Positions 1 to 6,976 of a stretch of DNA of 12,694 bases are shown in pieces. The notes under the pieces were generated by a model. It was given only the letters and a program-made list of their open reading frames with translations. It made no database searches and was not told where the DNA came from. Positions within the stretch are counted from its first letter, which is position 1. Each line of letters starts with the position of its first letter. Position numbers and translations under genes: made by a program. Source of the DNA: Methylocapsa sp. (GTDB lineage Bacteria > Pseudomonadota > Alphaproteobacteria > Rhizobiales > Beijerinckiaceae); assembly GCA_003162995.1 (NCBI GenBank), contig PLUZ01000411.1, forward strand, positions 1 to 12,694. The letters are read 5' to 3'.

Positions 1-1568
1 ACCGCGCGCCGGCCGAGATCGCTGCGACCGAGAAAATGCTGGCACTCATCAAGGAAACCTACGAACTCTATGGTTTCGAGGCGGTCGAGACGCCGATGAT
101 TGAGTTCACCGAGGCGCTCGGAAAATTCCTGCCGGATCAGGACCGCCCGAATGAAGGGGTTTTTTCGTTCCGGGACACCGCTGGCGATCCATCGCAACAG
201 CGAGATCGCAATGACGAAAGCTGGCTTTCGCTGCGCTACGATCTCACCGCGCCGCTCGCCCGCTATGTCGCGGAAAATTTCGACAAATTGCCGAAACCCT
301 ATCGCAGCTACAGGGCGGGCTACGTATTTCGCAACGAGAAGCCGGGGCCTGGGCGGTTCCGCCAATTCATGCAATTCGATGCCGATACGGTCGGCGCGGC
401 AAGCGTCGCGGCGGACGCCGAAATGTGCATGATGGCGGCGGACACGCTGGAAAAACTCGGAATCAAGCGCGGCGATTACGTCATCAAGGTCAACAACCGG
501 AAAGTTCTCGATGGCGTGATGGAGGCGATCGGTCTCGGCGGCGAGGAGAACGCGGGGCGCAGGCTGACGGTGCTGCGGGCGATAGATAAGTTGGACCGGT
601 TGGGGCTGGAAGGCGTGCGGCTTTTGCTTGGTGCCGGGCGCAAGGACGAGAGCGGCGATTTTACGAAAGGTGCCGGTCTCGACGACGAACAAATCAACCG
701 TGTCCACCACTATCTCACATTGAAGTTTCGTAGCGGAAGTATCGAACAGAGCCGACTTGCACTTGAACGAGGGGAACGTTCGCCAATTTTCAATTTTCCG
801 GGCGAAGACACTTTTCCCGACGAAACTATGTCATTTGGCTATTGGCGAGACGCAGTAGGAAGTTCGGAGGTAGGTGCAAAAGGCGTTGATGAACTGGAAG
901 AGATAGCTACGCTCTGCCGCGCCGCTAACTACGGCGGAGGTCGAATTATCTTCGATTCCTCCGTCGTGCGCGGCCTTGAGTATTACACCGGCCCTGTCTT
1001 CGAAGCCGAGCTCACCTTTGAAATCGACGGCGACGACGGAAAACCCGTCCGCTTCGGATCGATCGGCGGGGGAGGGCGCTACGACGGCCTCGTCGGCCGC
1101 TTTCGAGGCGAAAATGTCCCGGCGACCGGCTTTTCGATCGGCGTCTCCCGGCTCTATTCCGCGCTGAAAGCGGTTGGTTCGCCAATCGTCGCCACGCATA
1201 TGCAGCGCGGCCCCGTCGTCGTCCTCGTCCTCGACAAGCCAGAGATCGCCCACTACCAAGAATTTGTCGCAAAACTTCGCGCAGAAAATATCAGCGCCGA
1301 ACTCTACCTCGGACAAGCCGGGATGAACGCGCAGCTCAAATATGCCGACAAGCGCGGCTCCATCTGCGCCGTCATCCAGGGCTCGAACGAACGCAATCAT
1401 CAAGAAGGCCCGCAGGTGACGATCCGCGATCTCGTGCTTGGCGCCGAACTCGCCCAATCCACCAAGGACCGTGCTGACTATCTCGAACTGCGCGCCAAAG
1501 CGCAGTTCAGCGTCCCGGAAGATCAGCTCGTTCACGCGGTGAGGCAAGTCCTGGCCCGCCACGCTTAG
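1..1568 (+). CDS. hisS: Histidyl-tRNA synthetase (5' end outside window)
   Basis: Charges tRNA-His with histidine in the cytoplasm. The frame is open to the window edge (first complete codon at position 3) and reads [11 protein letters not shown] before Met at 36, which matches the family's N-terminal helix, so Met36 is internal and the true start is missing. Counting from Met36: motif 1 region at about 10-25, [13 protein letters not shown] at 65-77, motif 2 with [13 protein letters not shown] at about 98-110, the histidine-specific [10 protein letters not shown] at 310-319, [13 protein letters not shown] at about 344-356 and motif 3 [12 protein letters not shown] at 362-373. An anticodon-binding domain fills about 391-505. 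The stretch around residues 220-305 is longer than I expect for rhizobial relatives and is unusually A+T-rich. hisZ begins about 40 nt after the stop. Family assignment is secure; only the 5' boundary is unknown. Confidence 0.97.
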   Translation, partial: RAPAEIAATEKMLALIKETYELYGFEAVETPMIEFTEALGKFLPDQDRPNEGVFSFRDTAGDPSQQRDRNDESWLSLRYDLTAPLARYVAENFDKLPKPYRSYRAGYVFRNEKPGPGRFRQFMQFDADTVGAASVAADAEMCMMAADTLEKLGIKRGDYVIKVNNRKVLDGVMEAIGLGGEENAGRRLTVLRAIDKLDRLGLEGVRLLLGAGRKDESGDFTKGAGLDDEQINRVHHYLTLKFRSGSIEQSRLALERGERSPIFNFPGEDTFPDETMSFGYWRDAVGSSEVGAKGVDELEEIATLCRAANYGGGRIIFDSSVVRGLEYYTGPVFEAELTFEIDGDDGKPVRFGSIGGGGRYDGLVGRFRGENVPATGFSIGVSRLYSALKAVGSPIVATHMQRGPVVVLVLDKPEIAHYQEFVAKLRAENISAELYLGQAGMNAQLKYADKRGSICAVIQGSNERNHQEGPQVTIRDLVLGAELAQSTKDRADYLELRAKAQFSVPEDQLVHAVRQVLARHA

Positions 1569-1606
1569 GGGGCTTTGCAGGGGTACCTTCTCCACTTTTG
1601 CAAAAC

Positions 1607-2794
1607 ATGTCGCGCCACATGCCTCACCTTGCTAAGAGAGGCGGACTTGACCGAGCTTTCCGGGGCAGACCTTTGTCTTTTACCGATCAGCGCGCCGAAT
1701 GCATCATCGCCCACCTGACCGGGGCCGGATACGCGCGCATAGAGCCGCCTATCCTGCAGCCGGCCTCGATCTTCTTCGATTCCGGCGAGGATCTGCGCGC
1801 CCAGCTTTATCTCACCAGCGATCTCTCCGGCGCCGACTATTGCCTGCGGCCGGAATATACGATTCCGGTCTTGTCCGCTTATCTCGCCACTGCGTCCGCC
1901 GGAGCGCGCGCCGCCTTCTGCTATTGCGGGCCGGTTTTCCGCTTTCGTCCGGGACAAGACAGCGATTTCACGCAAGCGGGCATTGAGAATTTCGGCCGCC
2001 CGGACCTTGAGGCGGCGGATGCGGAAATCCTCGCCATCGCGCTCGATGCCGCCGCTGCCGTGGTGCGAAATTCCACTCCCGCTTCACGCCTTTCCGTGCG
2101 GATAGGAGATGCCGGGCTATTTTCCAGGCTTCTCGAAGCGCTGGAGCTCACGCCCCAATGGCGCCGCCGCATCGCGCGCGGCCACAGTCAAGGCAAATCC
2201 CTCGACGTGATTACGAGCTTAGGCTTGAATGGCACCGATCATTCCGGTGTTCTGGGCGTCCTCGAAGGCGCAGATAAGCAGGGCGCACGAGCCCTTGTCG
2301 AGGATCTTCTCTCGATCGCGGGCATAGCCCCGGCCGGCGGCCGCACCCCGGGAGAGATTGCCGATCGTTTCCTCGAACAAGCGGCGCTCAAGGCGGGCTC
2401 CGGATTGTCGCCCGAGAAGCGCGCCGTCATCGAACAGTTCTTGCGTGTCGAGGGCGATCCTTACCAGGCTTCCGCCCAATTGCGCGCGCTCGCCCGCGAT
2501 GCGAAGCTCGATCTTGCTGCCATTCTCGACAGTTTCGACACAAGGCTCGGGCTGATCGCGGGGCAGGGGCTCGATGCCGCCAAACTCCGTTTCAGCGCCA
2601 GCTTTACCCGCAATCTCGATTATTACACGGGCTTTGTTTTCGAGGCCTATGAGCAAGGCCGCGGCGGGCAAGCCGCCGTTGGCGGCGGCCGCTACGATCA
2701 GCTTCCGCAGGCGCTCGGTGCAAAGACGCCCATTCCCGCCATTGGTGCTGCGATCTGGATCGACCGTTTGAGCCAGAACGGAGGCGAGCCATGA
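1607..2794 (+). CDS. hisZ: ATP phosphoribosyltransferase regulatory subunit HisZ
   Basis: HisZ is a paralogue of the HisS catalytic core that no longer charges tRNA. It assembles with HisG and is needed for activity and histidine feedback in the first step of histidine synthesis. Visible features are a class II synthetase-like core with IEPPILQPA near the N-terminus, [14 protein letters not shown], a motif 2 relic ([24 protein letters not shown] without the synthetase catalytic set), and near the C-terminus [13 protein letters not shown] and GGGRYDQLP. It lacks the anticodon-binding domain, as expected, and at about 395 residues is near family length. The start is uncertain: candidates are TTG 1598, ATG 1607, ATG 1619 and TTG 1674. 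The only purine-rich stretch (AGGGG, 1579-1583) is too far from most of them. The stop overlaps hisG by ATGA, indicating translational coupling. Confidence 0.93.
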   Translation: MSRHMPHLAKRGGLDRAFRGRPLSFTDQRAECIIAHLTGAGYARIEPPILQPASIFFDSGEDLRAQLYLTSDLSGADYCLRPEYTIPVLSAYLATASAGARAAFCYCGPVFRFRPGQDSDFTQAGIENFGRPDLEAADAEILAIALDAAAAVVRNSTPASRLSVRIGDAGLFSRLLEALELTPQWRRRIARGHSQGKSLDVITSLGLNGTDHSGVLGVLEGADKQGARALVEDLLSIAGIAPAGGRTPGEIADRFLEQAALKAGSGLSPEKRAVIEQFLRVEGDPYQASAQLRALARDAKLDLAAILDSFDTRLGLIAGQGLDAAKLRFSASFTRNLDYYTGFVFEAYEQGRGGQAAVGGGRYDQLPQALGAKTPIPAIGAAIWIDRLSQNGGEP

Positions 2795-3780
2795 GCTTGC
2801 CCGGCCAAGCTGCCTCTCTCGTGCTCGCCATCCCCTCGAAAGGACGGCTGCAGGAAAACGCCGCAGCATTTTTTGCGCGCGCCGGGCTCGACATCGCGAA
2901 GGGCGGCGGCGCTCGCGATTATCGCGGAACTCTCGCCGGCATGGACACTGTCGAGATCGCCTTTCTCTCCGCCGCCGATATTGTCACGCAATTGGCGGCC
3001 GGTCATGTGCATCTCGGCGTCACCGGCGAGGATCTCATTCGCGAAACGATCGCCGACGCGGAAGCAAGGGTCGAACTCCTGGCGCCGCTCGGCTTCGGCC
3101 ATGCGCATGTGGTGGTTGCCGTGCCCCGCGCCTGGATCGATGTGAAAACCATGGCGGATCTCGAGGATGTCGCGGCCGCCTTCCGGGCGCGTCGCGGCGA
3201 GCGGATGCGGGTCGCCACCAAATATGTGCATCTGACCCGGCGCTTTTTCGCCGAGCGGCATGTCAGTGATTACCGGATCGTGGAAAGTCTCGGCGCGACC
3301 GAAGGCGCCCCGGCGGCGGGCAAGGCCGAGCTCGTCGTGGACATTACGACGACGGGCGCAACACTTGCCGCCAATGCGCTGAAAATTCTCGACGACGGCT
3401 CGATCTTGCGCTCGCAAGCCAATCTCGTTGCCTCACTGCGGGCGGATTGGAGCCCTGGCCAACGCGAATTGGCCCGCATCATTCTTTCGCGCATTGCGGC
3501 GGAGGAGGAGGCGCGCACCACGCGCGAAGTCTCGGCCCTGCTTTCGCGTTTCGCGGACTCTTTGGCGGCGGAAGCGAAGGCGGCATTTTCCGCGCGGCTG
3601 CGGTTTCATTCCAGCGATGGGCGCCTGACCCTGAATTGCCCGAAGGAAAAAGCCGCGCCGCTGGCTGATTGGCTGATCGCGCAGGGGGCGGCCCATGTCT
3701 GCGTCGCGGCGCAGGACTATGTGTTTTCGGCTGCAAACCCGCTCTATGAAAGACTGATCGCACGGCTGCCCAAACTTTAA
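2791..3780 (+). CDS. hisG: ATP phosphoribosyltransferase catalytic subunit HisG (329 aa)
   Basis: Catalyses condensation of ATP with PRPP, the committed step of histidine synthesis, in the cytoplasm. LAIPSKGRL at 12-20 and the PRPP-binding loop [16 protein letters not shown] at 182-197 are diagnostic. LGVTGEDL at 75-82 also fits. At 329 residues it is much longer than the short HisG (about 200-230) normally partnered by HisZ. The extra 100 or so residues (from about 225) start with a charged helical stretch rich in Ala, Glu and Arg (233-268) and end in an alpha/beta segment, [20 protein letters not shown] at 291-310, that loosely recalls the regulatory domain of long HisG enzymes. The ATG lies inside the hisZ stop (ATGA overlap), so the start is firm. 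Family call is secure; the nature of the tail is not. Confidence 0.96.
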   Translation: MSLPGQAASLVLAIPSKGRLQENAAAFFARAGLDIAKGGGARDYRGTLAGMDTVEIAFLSAADIVTQLAAGHVHLGVTGEDLIRETIADAEARVELLAPLGFGHAHVVVAVPRAWIDVKTMADLEDVAAAFRARRGERMRVATKYVHLTRRFFAERHVSDYRIVESLGATEGAPAAGKAELVVDITTTGATLAANALKILDDGSILRSQANLVASLRADWSPGQRELARIILSRIAAEEEARTTREVSALLSRFADSLAAEAKAAFSARLRFHSSDGRLTLNCPKEKAAPLADWLIAQGAAHVCVAAQDYVFSAANPLYERLIARLPKL

Positions 3781-3831
3781 GATTCGCCTCGCGCTTGAAC
3801 ATTGGAGTAGGCGAAACTAAGTTGCGGAGGC

Positions 3832-3850
3832 TGCGCCGCATGGCGCATTT
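3832..3850 (+). terminator. Possible weak terminator after hisG
   Basis: TGCGCC (3832-3837), loop GCAT, GGCGCA (3842-3847) and then TTT AAA. The six-pair G+C-rich stem with a tetraloop lies 51 nt after the hisG stop and just before an A+T-rich tract. The U tract is only three residues, so efficiency is doubtful. A second possible stem just upstream pairs TTCGCCT (3783-3789) with AGGCGAA (3809-3815) across a 19-nt loop. Confidence 0.35.
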
Positions 3851-3895
3851 AAACCATAATCTTAAAAGCAAAATATTAGAATTAATACTTCAATT

Positions 3896-3930
3896 ATATC
3901 AAATAAGCATATGAATTTATTTGATATTTT
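3896..3930. terminator. A+T-rich inverted repeat between convergent hisG and mmcB
   Basis: Perfect 11-bp arms ATATCAAATAA (3896-3906) and TTATTTGATAT (3917-3927) surround a 10-nt loop and are followed by TTT. It sits in an A+T-rich block (about 3848-3930) in the middle of G+C-rich genes, 9 nt from the 3' end of mmcB. A bidirectional terminator is the simplest reading because the genes converge here. The stem is low in G+C, so a protein-binding site is also possible. Confidence 0.4.
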
Positions 3931-3938
3931 CCTACAAG

Positions 3939-4457
3939 CTAACCTTCAACCTGAAGTACGCCGGCGGCCCTGCGCCACCCGCCTGGATCGCTCAGGCGAT
4001 GGAGGCGATGCGCCGCCGCATGCGCGAAGCGCATGAGCACGGCGCGGCGCGTGGCTGGGGCTATGCGATGCTTTGGCGCTTGCCGCAAAATATCGCCGCC
4101 ATAGGCATCGGCCAAAATGAGCCCTGCGTCCTCGGGCATGATGTCGACGGGCACGCTCTCGGGAATGGCAAAATAGAACTTGTCGCAATGGGCGCGATAC
4201 TCACGCCATTTTGCATCCGCCGCGCGAAAATCGGCGACTGAGGATTTGATCTCGACGATGATGATCGTCGCGTCCATAGCCAGCGCGATAATATCGGCGC
4301 GGCGTCCCGTGAGCAGGGGCAATTCGGTAAGGGTCGAATAATCCAGGCGCCGCAACAGCCGCCTGGTGCCACGCGCGACAGCAAGTGCCGTATCTGACTG
4401 GCGGCCGTCTCGCGGCGTGAGGGGTTTCAGCAAAGTCGGCATTTCAATTTGAACCAT
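3939..4457 (-). CDS. mmcB: MmcB family DNA repair putative endonuclease
   Basis: Belongs to the MmcB family of small alphaproteobacterial proteins tied to DNA damage (mitomycin C) survival and predicted to be PD-(D/E)xK nucleases. The expected nuclease core is visible: GRRADIIAL at 51-59 with D55, then the strand IIIVEIKSS at 65-73 giving the E69-x-K71 pair. SDTALAVARGTRRLLRRL (21-38) and MPEDAGLILADAYG (107-120) are also family-like. At 172 residues it is of ordinary size. The last 12 or so residues (WRRAAGVLQVEG) look unconserved. The start could be Met1 or Met6; neither has a convincing ribosome-binding site. It converges with hisG and is separated from bioA, on the same strand, by 185 bp that include a repeat, so joint transcription is uncertain. 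No LexA-type operator was recognised upstream. Confidence 0.85.
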   Translation of the reverse strand: MVQIEMPTLLKPLTPRDGRQSDTALAVARGTRRLLRRLDYSTLTELPLLTGRRADIIALAMDATIIIVEIKSSVADFRAADAKWREYRAHCDKFYFAIPESVPVDIMPEDAGLILADAYGGDILRQAPKHRIAPATRRAVLMRFAHAAAHRLHRLSDPGGWRRAAGVLQVEG

Positions 4458-4542
4458 AAGCGAAAAACCGGGTATTTATTAAAGCGCCCTGTGGCTTGTG
4501 CCAGCCTGGCGTGCCGCCTTGATGAATTATGGCTTGCGTTTG

Positions 4543-4624
4543 CTCGAAGCACGAGGGTGCGGCGCATCCTTCGAGACGCGTCCCGGGGTTAAACCTGGGG
4601 ATCGCCTGGTCCTCAAGATGAGGA
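4543..4624. repeat. REP-like palindromic intergenic repeat
   Basis: Contains two hairpins: CTCGAAG (4543-4549) pairing with CTTCGAG (4569-4575), and TCCTCA (4610-4615) pairing with TGAGGA (4619-4624) across AGA. The words CATCCTTCGAGACGC and CCTCAAGATGAGGAT are characteristic of a dispersed intergenic repeat common in rhizobial genomes (recalled, not searched). It lies between the bioA stop and the mmcB start. Its hairpins may act on the 3' end of the bioA transcript. Confidence 0.6.
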
Positions 4625-4642
4625 TGGGGGCTGATAAAAGTC

Positions 4643-5920
4643 CTAAAGCCGCGTCCAATCTTTAAGAACTGAAACAACCGCGCCGGTGAGGCGGTTCAGA
4701 TCCTCCTCGCTTATCGTAAAGGCAGGGGTCAGATAGACGATATTGCGGAAGGGCCGCACGAAAACGCCCGCCTCGATAAACCGGTGTTTTAAAGCGCCGA
4801 GATCATCGATGCGATTGAGTTCGACGACGCCGATCGCGCCTTTCACCCGCACGTCGCGTACATGCGGCAAGTCGCGAGCCGGTTCGAGTCCATGCGCAAG
4901 CGCTGCTTCCATCGCCGCGACTTGGCGAAGGCGCGGCTCGCTTGCGAAAAGATCGAGGGACGCATTGGCGGCGGCACATGCGAGTGGATTGGCCATGAAA
5001 GTCGGGCCATGCATCAGCGCATGGTTTGGATCGTCTGAGAGAAAAGCCTCGAATACTGTGTTGGTGGCAATCGTCGCGCCAAGCCCCATCGTCCCGCCGG
5101 TCAACGCTTTTGAGAGGGTTATAATATCAGGGGTAACACCTGCCGGCTCGCAAGCGAACAGCGTTCCGGTGCGCGCAAAACCGGTAAAAATCTCATCGAA
5201 AATTAAGAGCAGGCCATGACGGTCGGCCGCCGCTCGCAAATGCCGCAGCACTTGCGCATCGTGAAACAGCATGCCGCCCGCGCCTTGCACCAAGGGCTCG
5301 ACGATGATGCCAGCGAGGTCTTGAGCATAACGCTCAAGCAGCGCATCGAAAGCCTGCCCGGAAGAAGGATCGATGGGAAGCTCCGCGATAAGTTGCTTAG
5401 GCAAGACCTTGGCGAAGAGGCCGTGCATGCCTTCCTCGGGATCGCAGACCGACATGGCCGCGAACGTATCGCCATGATAGCCGCCCTTAAAGGCTACGAA
5501 CCGGCTACGCGCTGTAATGCCTTTATTAAGCCAGAACTGCACCGCCATTTTCATCGCGACCTCGACCGCGACCGAGCCGCTGTCGCAGAAAAAAACATGG
5601 GTCAGTCCATCCGGGAGGAGGGCCACGAGCCGCCGCGCCAGATCGAGCGCCGGCTCATGAACCAGCCCGCCGAACATGACATGCGGCATTAGCGCGAGCT
5701 GATCTTGGATCGCCGCGCGAATATGGGGGTGATTATAGCCGTGACAGGCGGTCCACCAGCTCGCGATCCCATCGATGAGCTCGCGGCCATCGGCGAGGGT
5801 AATCCGGCTGCCTTGCGTGCGCGCCACGGGCAGCGGGTCCGCCGCCGTCTTCATCTGCGTGTAGGGAAGCCAGATATGCCCCATGCCGTGCGTAAACCAC
5901 TCTGGTGGAGCGTTCTTCAC
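4643..5920 (-). CDS. bioA: Adenosylmethionine-8-amino-7-oxononanoate aminotransferase BioA
   Basis: PLP-dependent class III aminotransferase that makes 7,8-diaminopelargonate from 8-amino-7-oxononanoate using S-adenosylmethionine as amino donor, in cytoplasmic biotin synthesis. Diagnostic elements are HIWLPYTQM at 15-23 (substrate-side Tyr20), the BioA-specific Trp pair in SWWTACHGYNHP (W55, W56), GGYHGDT at 146-152, FDEIFTGFARTG at 241-252 with Asp242 for the PLP ring nitrogen, and the Schiff-base lysine K271 in LSKALTGG. FVRPFRNIVYLTPAF near the C-terminus carries the carboxylate-binding Arg. The length, 425 residues, is normal. Translation starts at GTG 5920, eight nucleotides after a strong GGAGG. 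No other bio gene is present, and no TTAT-type BioR operator was recognised upstream. Confidence 0.96.
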   Translation of the reverse strand: MKNAPPEWFTHGMGHIWLPYTQMKTAADPLPVARTQGSRITLADGRELIDGIASWWTACHGYNHPHIRAAIQDQLALMPHVMFGGLVHEPALDLARRLVALLPDGLTHVFFCDSGSVAVEVAMKMAVQFWLNKGITARSRFVAFKGGYHGDTFAAMSVCDPEEGMHGLFAKVLPKQLIAELPIDPSSGQAFDALLERYAQDLAGIIVEPLVQGAGGMLFHDAQVLRHLRAAADRHGLLLIFDEIFTGFARTGTLFACEPAGVTPDIITLSKALTGGTMGLGATIATNTVFEAFLSDDPNHALMHGPTFMANPLACAAANASLDLFASEPRLRQVAAMEAALAHGLEPARDLPHVRDVRVKGAIGVVELNRIDDLGALKHRFIEAGVFVRPFRNIVYLTPAFTISEEDLNRLTGAVVSVLKDWTRL

Positions 5921-5928
5921 CTCATTTG

Positions 5929-5933
5929 CCTCC
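5929..5933 (-). promoter_or_regulatory. Ribosome-binding site of bioA
   Basis: GGAGG on the minus strand ends 8 nt before the GTG at 5920. It decides in favour of this GTG over the internal ATG (Met13). The out-of-frame ATGAG within the spacer is not a competing start because it meets TGA after two codons. Confidence 0.7.
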
Positions 5934-6129
5934 GGCCGATCCTCGCGCGATGGCTCGCGCCGATGCTCCCGCCCGGTTCTTTCATCTTTCCTTGAATGAG
6001 AAAACCCAAAGGTTTCGCGGGCGCTCTATTGCACTGCGAAGACCTTTGCCAAAGAACTGTGGACGCCGTGGCGGGGGAGGGTGAGAGGAGGCCGGAGCGT
6101 GCGCCCGCGGGATATTCGTCTTCAGGGAT

Positions 6130-6156
6130 GGCGTGGCACGCCAGCCGCGCCACGCC
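6130..6156 (-). terminator. Strong inverted repeat after the small membrane protein gene
   Basis: GGCGTGGC (6130-6137) and GCCACGCC (6149-6156) are perfect 8-bp arms around an 11-nt loop, 16 nt beyond the stop of the 71-codon gene. The stem is strong but no T run follows on the minus strand, so it may stabilise or process the 3' end rather than terminate. It also lies in the leader region of bioA. Nothing else is seen in 5921-6172. Confidence 0.4.
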
Positions 6157-6172
6157 GGATCGATAGGATTGA

Positions 6173-6388
6173 TTAGCCGAAGTGCAAGCCTCCCAGGGAA
6201 TAGAGCCCGATCACAACGACGAAAAAACCAGCAATAACCGCGAGCATTCCGTTCCGTCCGTATAAGCGGCCGGTAAAAAATGCGGCCGCGCCAAAGATAA
6301 TGATCATCGCGACCAGAATGACAATGCTCGGACCGCTGCCTTCAACGGTATCGATTGTGCCGCCGGCGGTTGGAAGTACTGTAGCCAT
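6173..6388 (-). CDS. Small two-helix membrane protein, function unknown
   Basis: A 71-residue protein I do not recognise. It has a short hydrophilic N-terminus (MATVLPTAGGTIDTVEGSG), a hydrophobic helix at about 20-39 (PSIVILVAMIIIFGAAAFFT), a positively charged turn RLYGRNG at 41-47, and a second helix at about 48-66, ending GGLHFG. The Arg-rich turn suggests a cytoplasmic hairpin with both ends outside. Translation starts at ATG 6388, 7 nt after GGGAG. The frame is open further upstream, but that extension has no membrane-protein character and overlaps the oppositely oriented zinc-protein gene, so I reject it. The gene is divergent from that neighbour and ends 252 bp before bioA. The good ribosome-binding site and coherent hydrophobic pattern support a real gene. 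Confidence 0.75.
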   Translation of the reverse strand: MATVLPTAGGTIDTVEGSGPSIVILVAMIIIFGAAAFFTGRLYGRNGMLAVIAGFFVVVIGLYSLGGLHFG

Positions 6389-6679
6389 CGTCCATCTCCC
6401 TTTGTTATTTATGTCTGCCCGGTAGGATCCGTCCGGCGGCGCCAAGAGTCCCTTCCCTACAAGGGGATGACGGCCTGCCACACGGCCTACCGAGCGGCTC
6501 GCATAATGTGCTGCTGATCTTGTGAGGATTTGATCTGGCTCAAATTGTCGAGGGGTGCGACACCGTGGCTCAATTTTGACGGCAAGTCGGAACGGCCATT
6601 GGACCTGATTCCTAAGGACTATCCAAGCCCTTGCCATTCGCTTATGTTGCCCGCGATTTCGTTGACATGGGGCAGGGTC
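6389..6679. other. Divergent intergenic region (291 bp)
   Basis: Should hold the promoters of the small membrane protein gene (-) and the zinc protein gene (+). I see no convincing paired -35/-10 set. CATAAT at about 6499-6504 is the best single -10-like hexamer. A short stem pairs CCCTT with AAGGG near 6451-6466. No RNA gene was recognised. Confidence 0.4.
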
Positions 6680-6958
6680 ATGGCCGCGCACAGCATTCCG
6701 CATTTTCACAACCAGCCGGGCGTTCCGCTCGTGCGGGTCGGCGCCAAGGAATTCATGTGCGTCGGCGCTTTGCCGCCTTTCGACCATCCGCATATTTTCA
6801 TCGATATGGGCGCTGACAGTGACGCGATCTGCCCATATTGCTCGACCCATTATGTTTATGACGAGATATTGCACGGAGGCTGCGAACCAGCCGAATGTGT
6901 TTTCGAGCCAGGCGGCGATGCCGAATCTTTGGCGGAGCCTGAGGCTGCGCACGGATAG
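6680..6958 (+). CDS. Zinc-finger domain protein, NDUFS6-like complex I accessory subunit
   Basis: A 92-residue zf-CHCC family protein. This family includes mitochondrial NDUFS6, and an NDUFS6 homologue is a supernumerary subunit of complex I in Paracoccus, so a role at NADH:quinone oxidoreductase is likely. The zinc ligands are visible: C27, H36 (Cys-x8-His), then C51 and C54 in CPYCSTHY, with spacing close to human NDUFS6. Before them lies VRVGAKEFMCVGALPPFDHPHIF (positions 18-40). The tail after residue 65 is acidic and probably flexible. The chosen ATG at 6680 follows GGGGCAGG by 3 nt; an upstream in-frame extension to 6530 is possible but is not family-like. The FAD monooxygenase gene begins 18 nt downstream, so the two are likely cotranscribed. 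Function is inferred from the family. Confidence 0.85.
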   Translation: MAAHSIPHFHNQPGVPLVRVGAKEFMCVGALPPFDHPHIFIDMGADSDAICPYCSTHYVYDEILHGGCEPAECVFEPGGDAESLAEPEAAHG

Positions 6959-6976
6959 GCCGCCGCGATTGCTGCG

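Noticed and set aside
831..1595. 254-codon minus-strand open frame across hisS
   Set aside because: A shadow of hisS, whose conserved motifs occupy the same bases.
3848..3890. TTAA pairs resembling CtrA boxes
   Set aside because: Spacings are 9 and 16 nt, not the required TTAA-N7-TTAA.
5917..6153. 78-codon minus-strand open frame overlapping the bioA start by 4 nt
   Set aside because: The overlap looks like translational coupling, but the start is a GTG with no ribosome-binding site, it lies over a strong hairpin, and the Ser/Pro/Arg-rich product resembles translated intergenic sequence. bioA has its own GGAGG.
5921..6172. Possible BioR operator upstream of bioA
   Set aside because: No TTAT-type palindrome was found in the leader.
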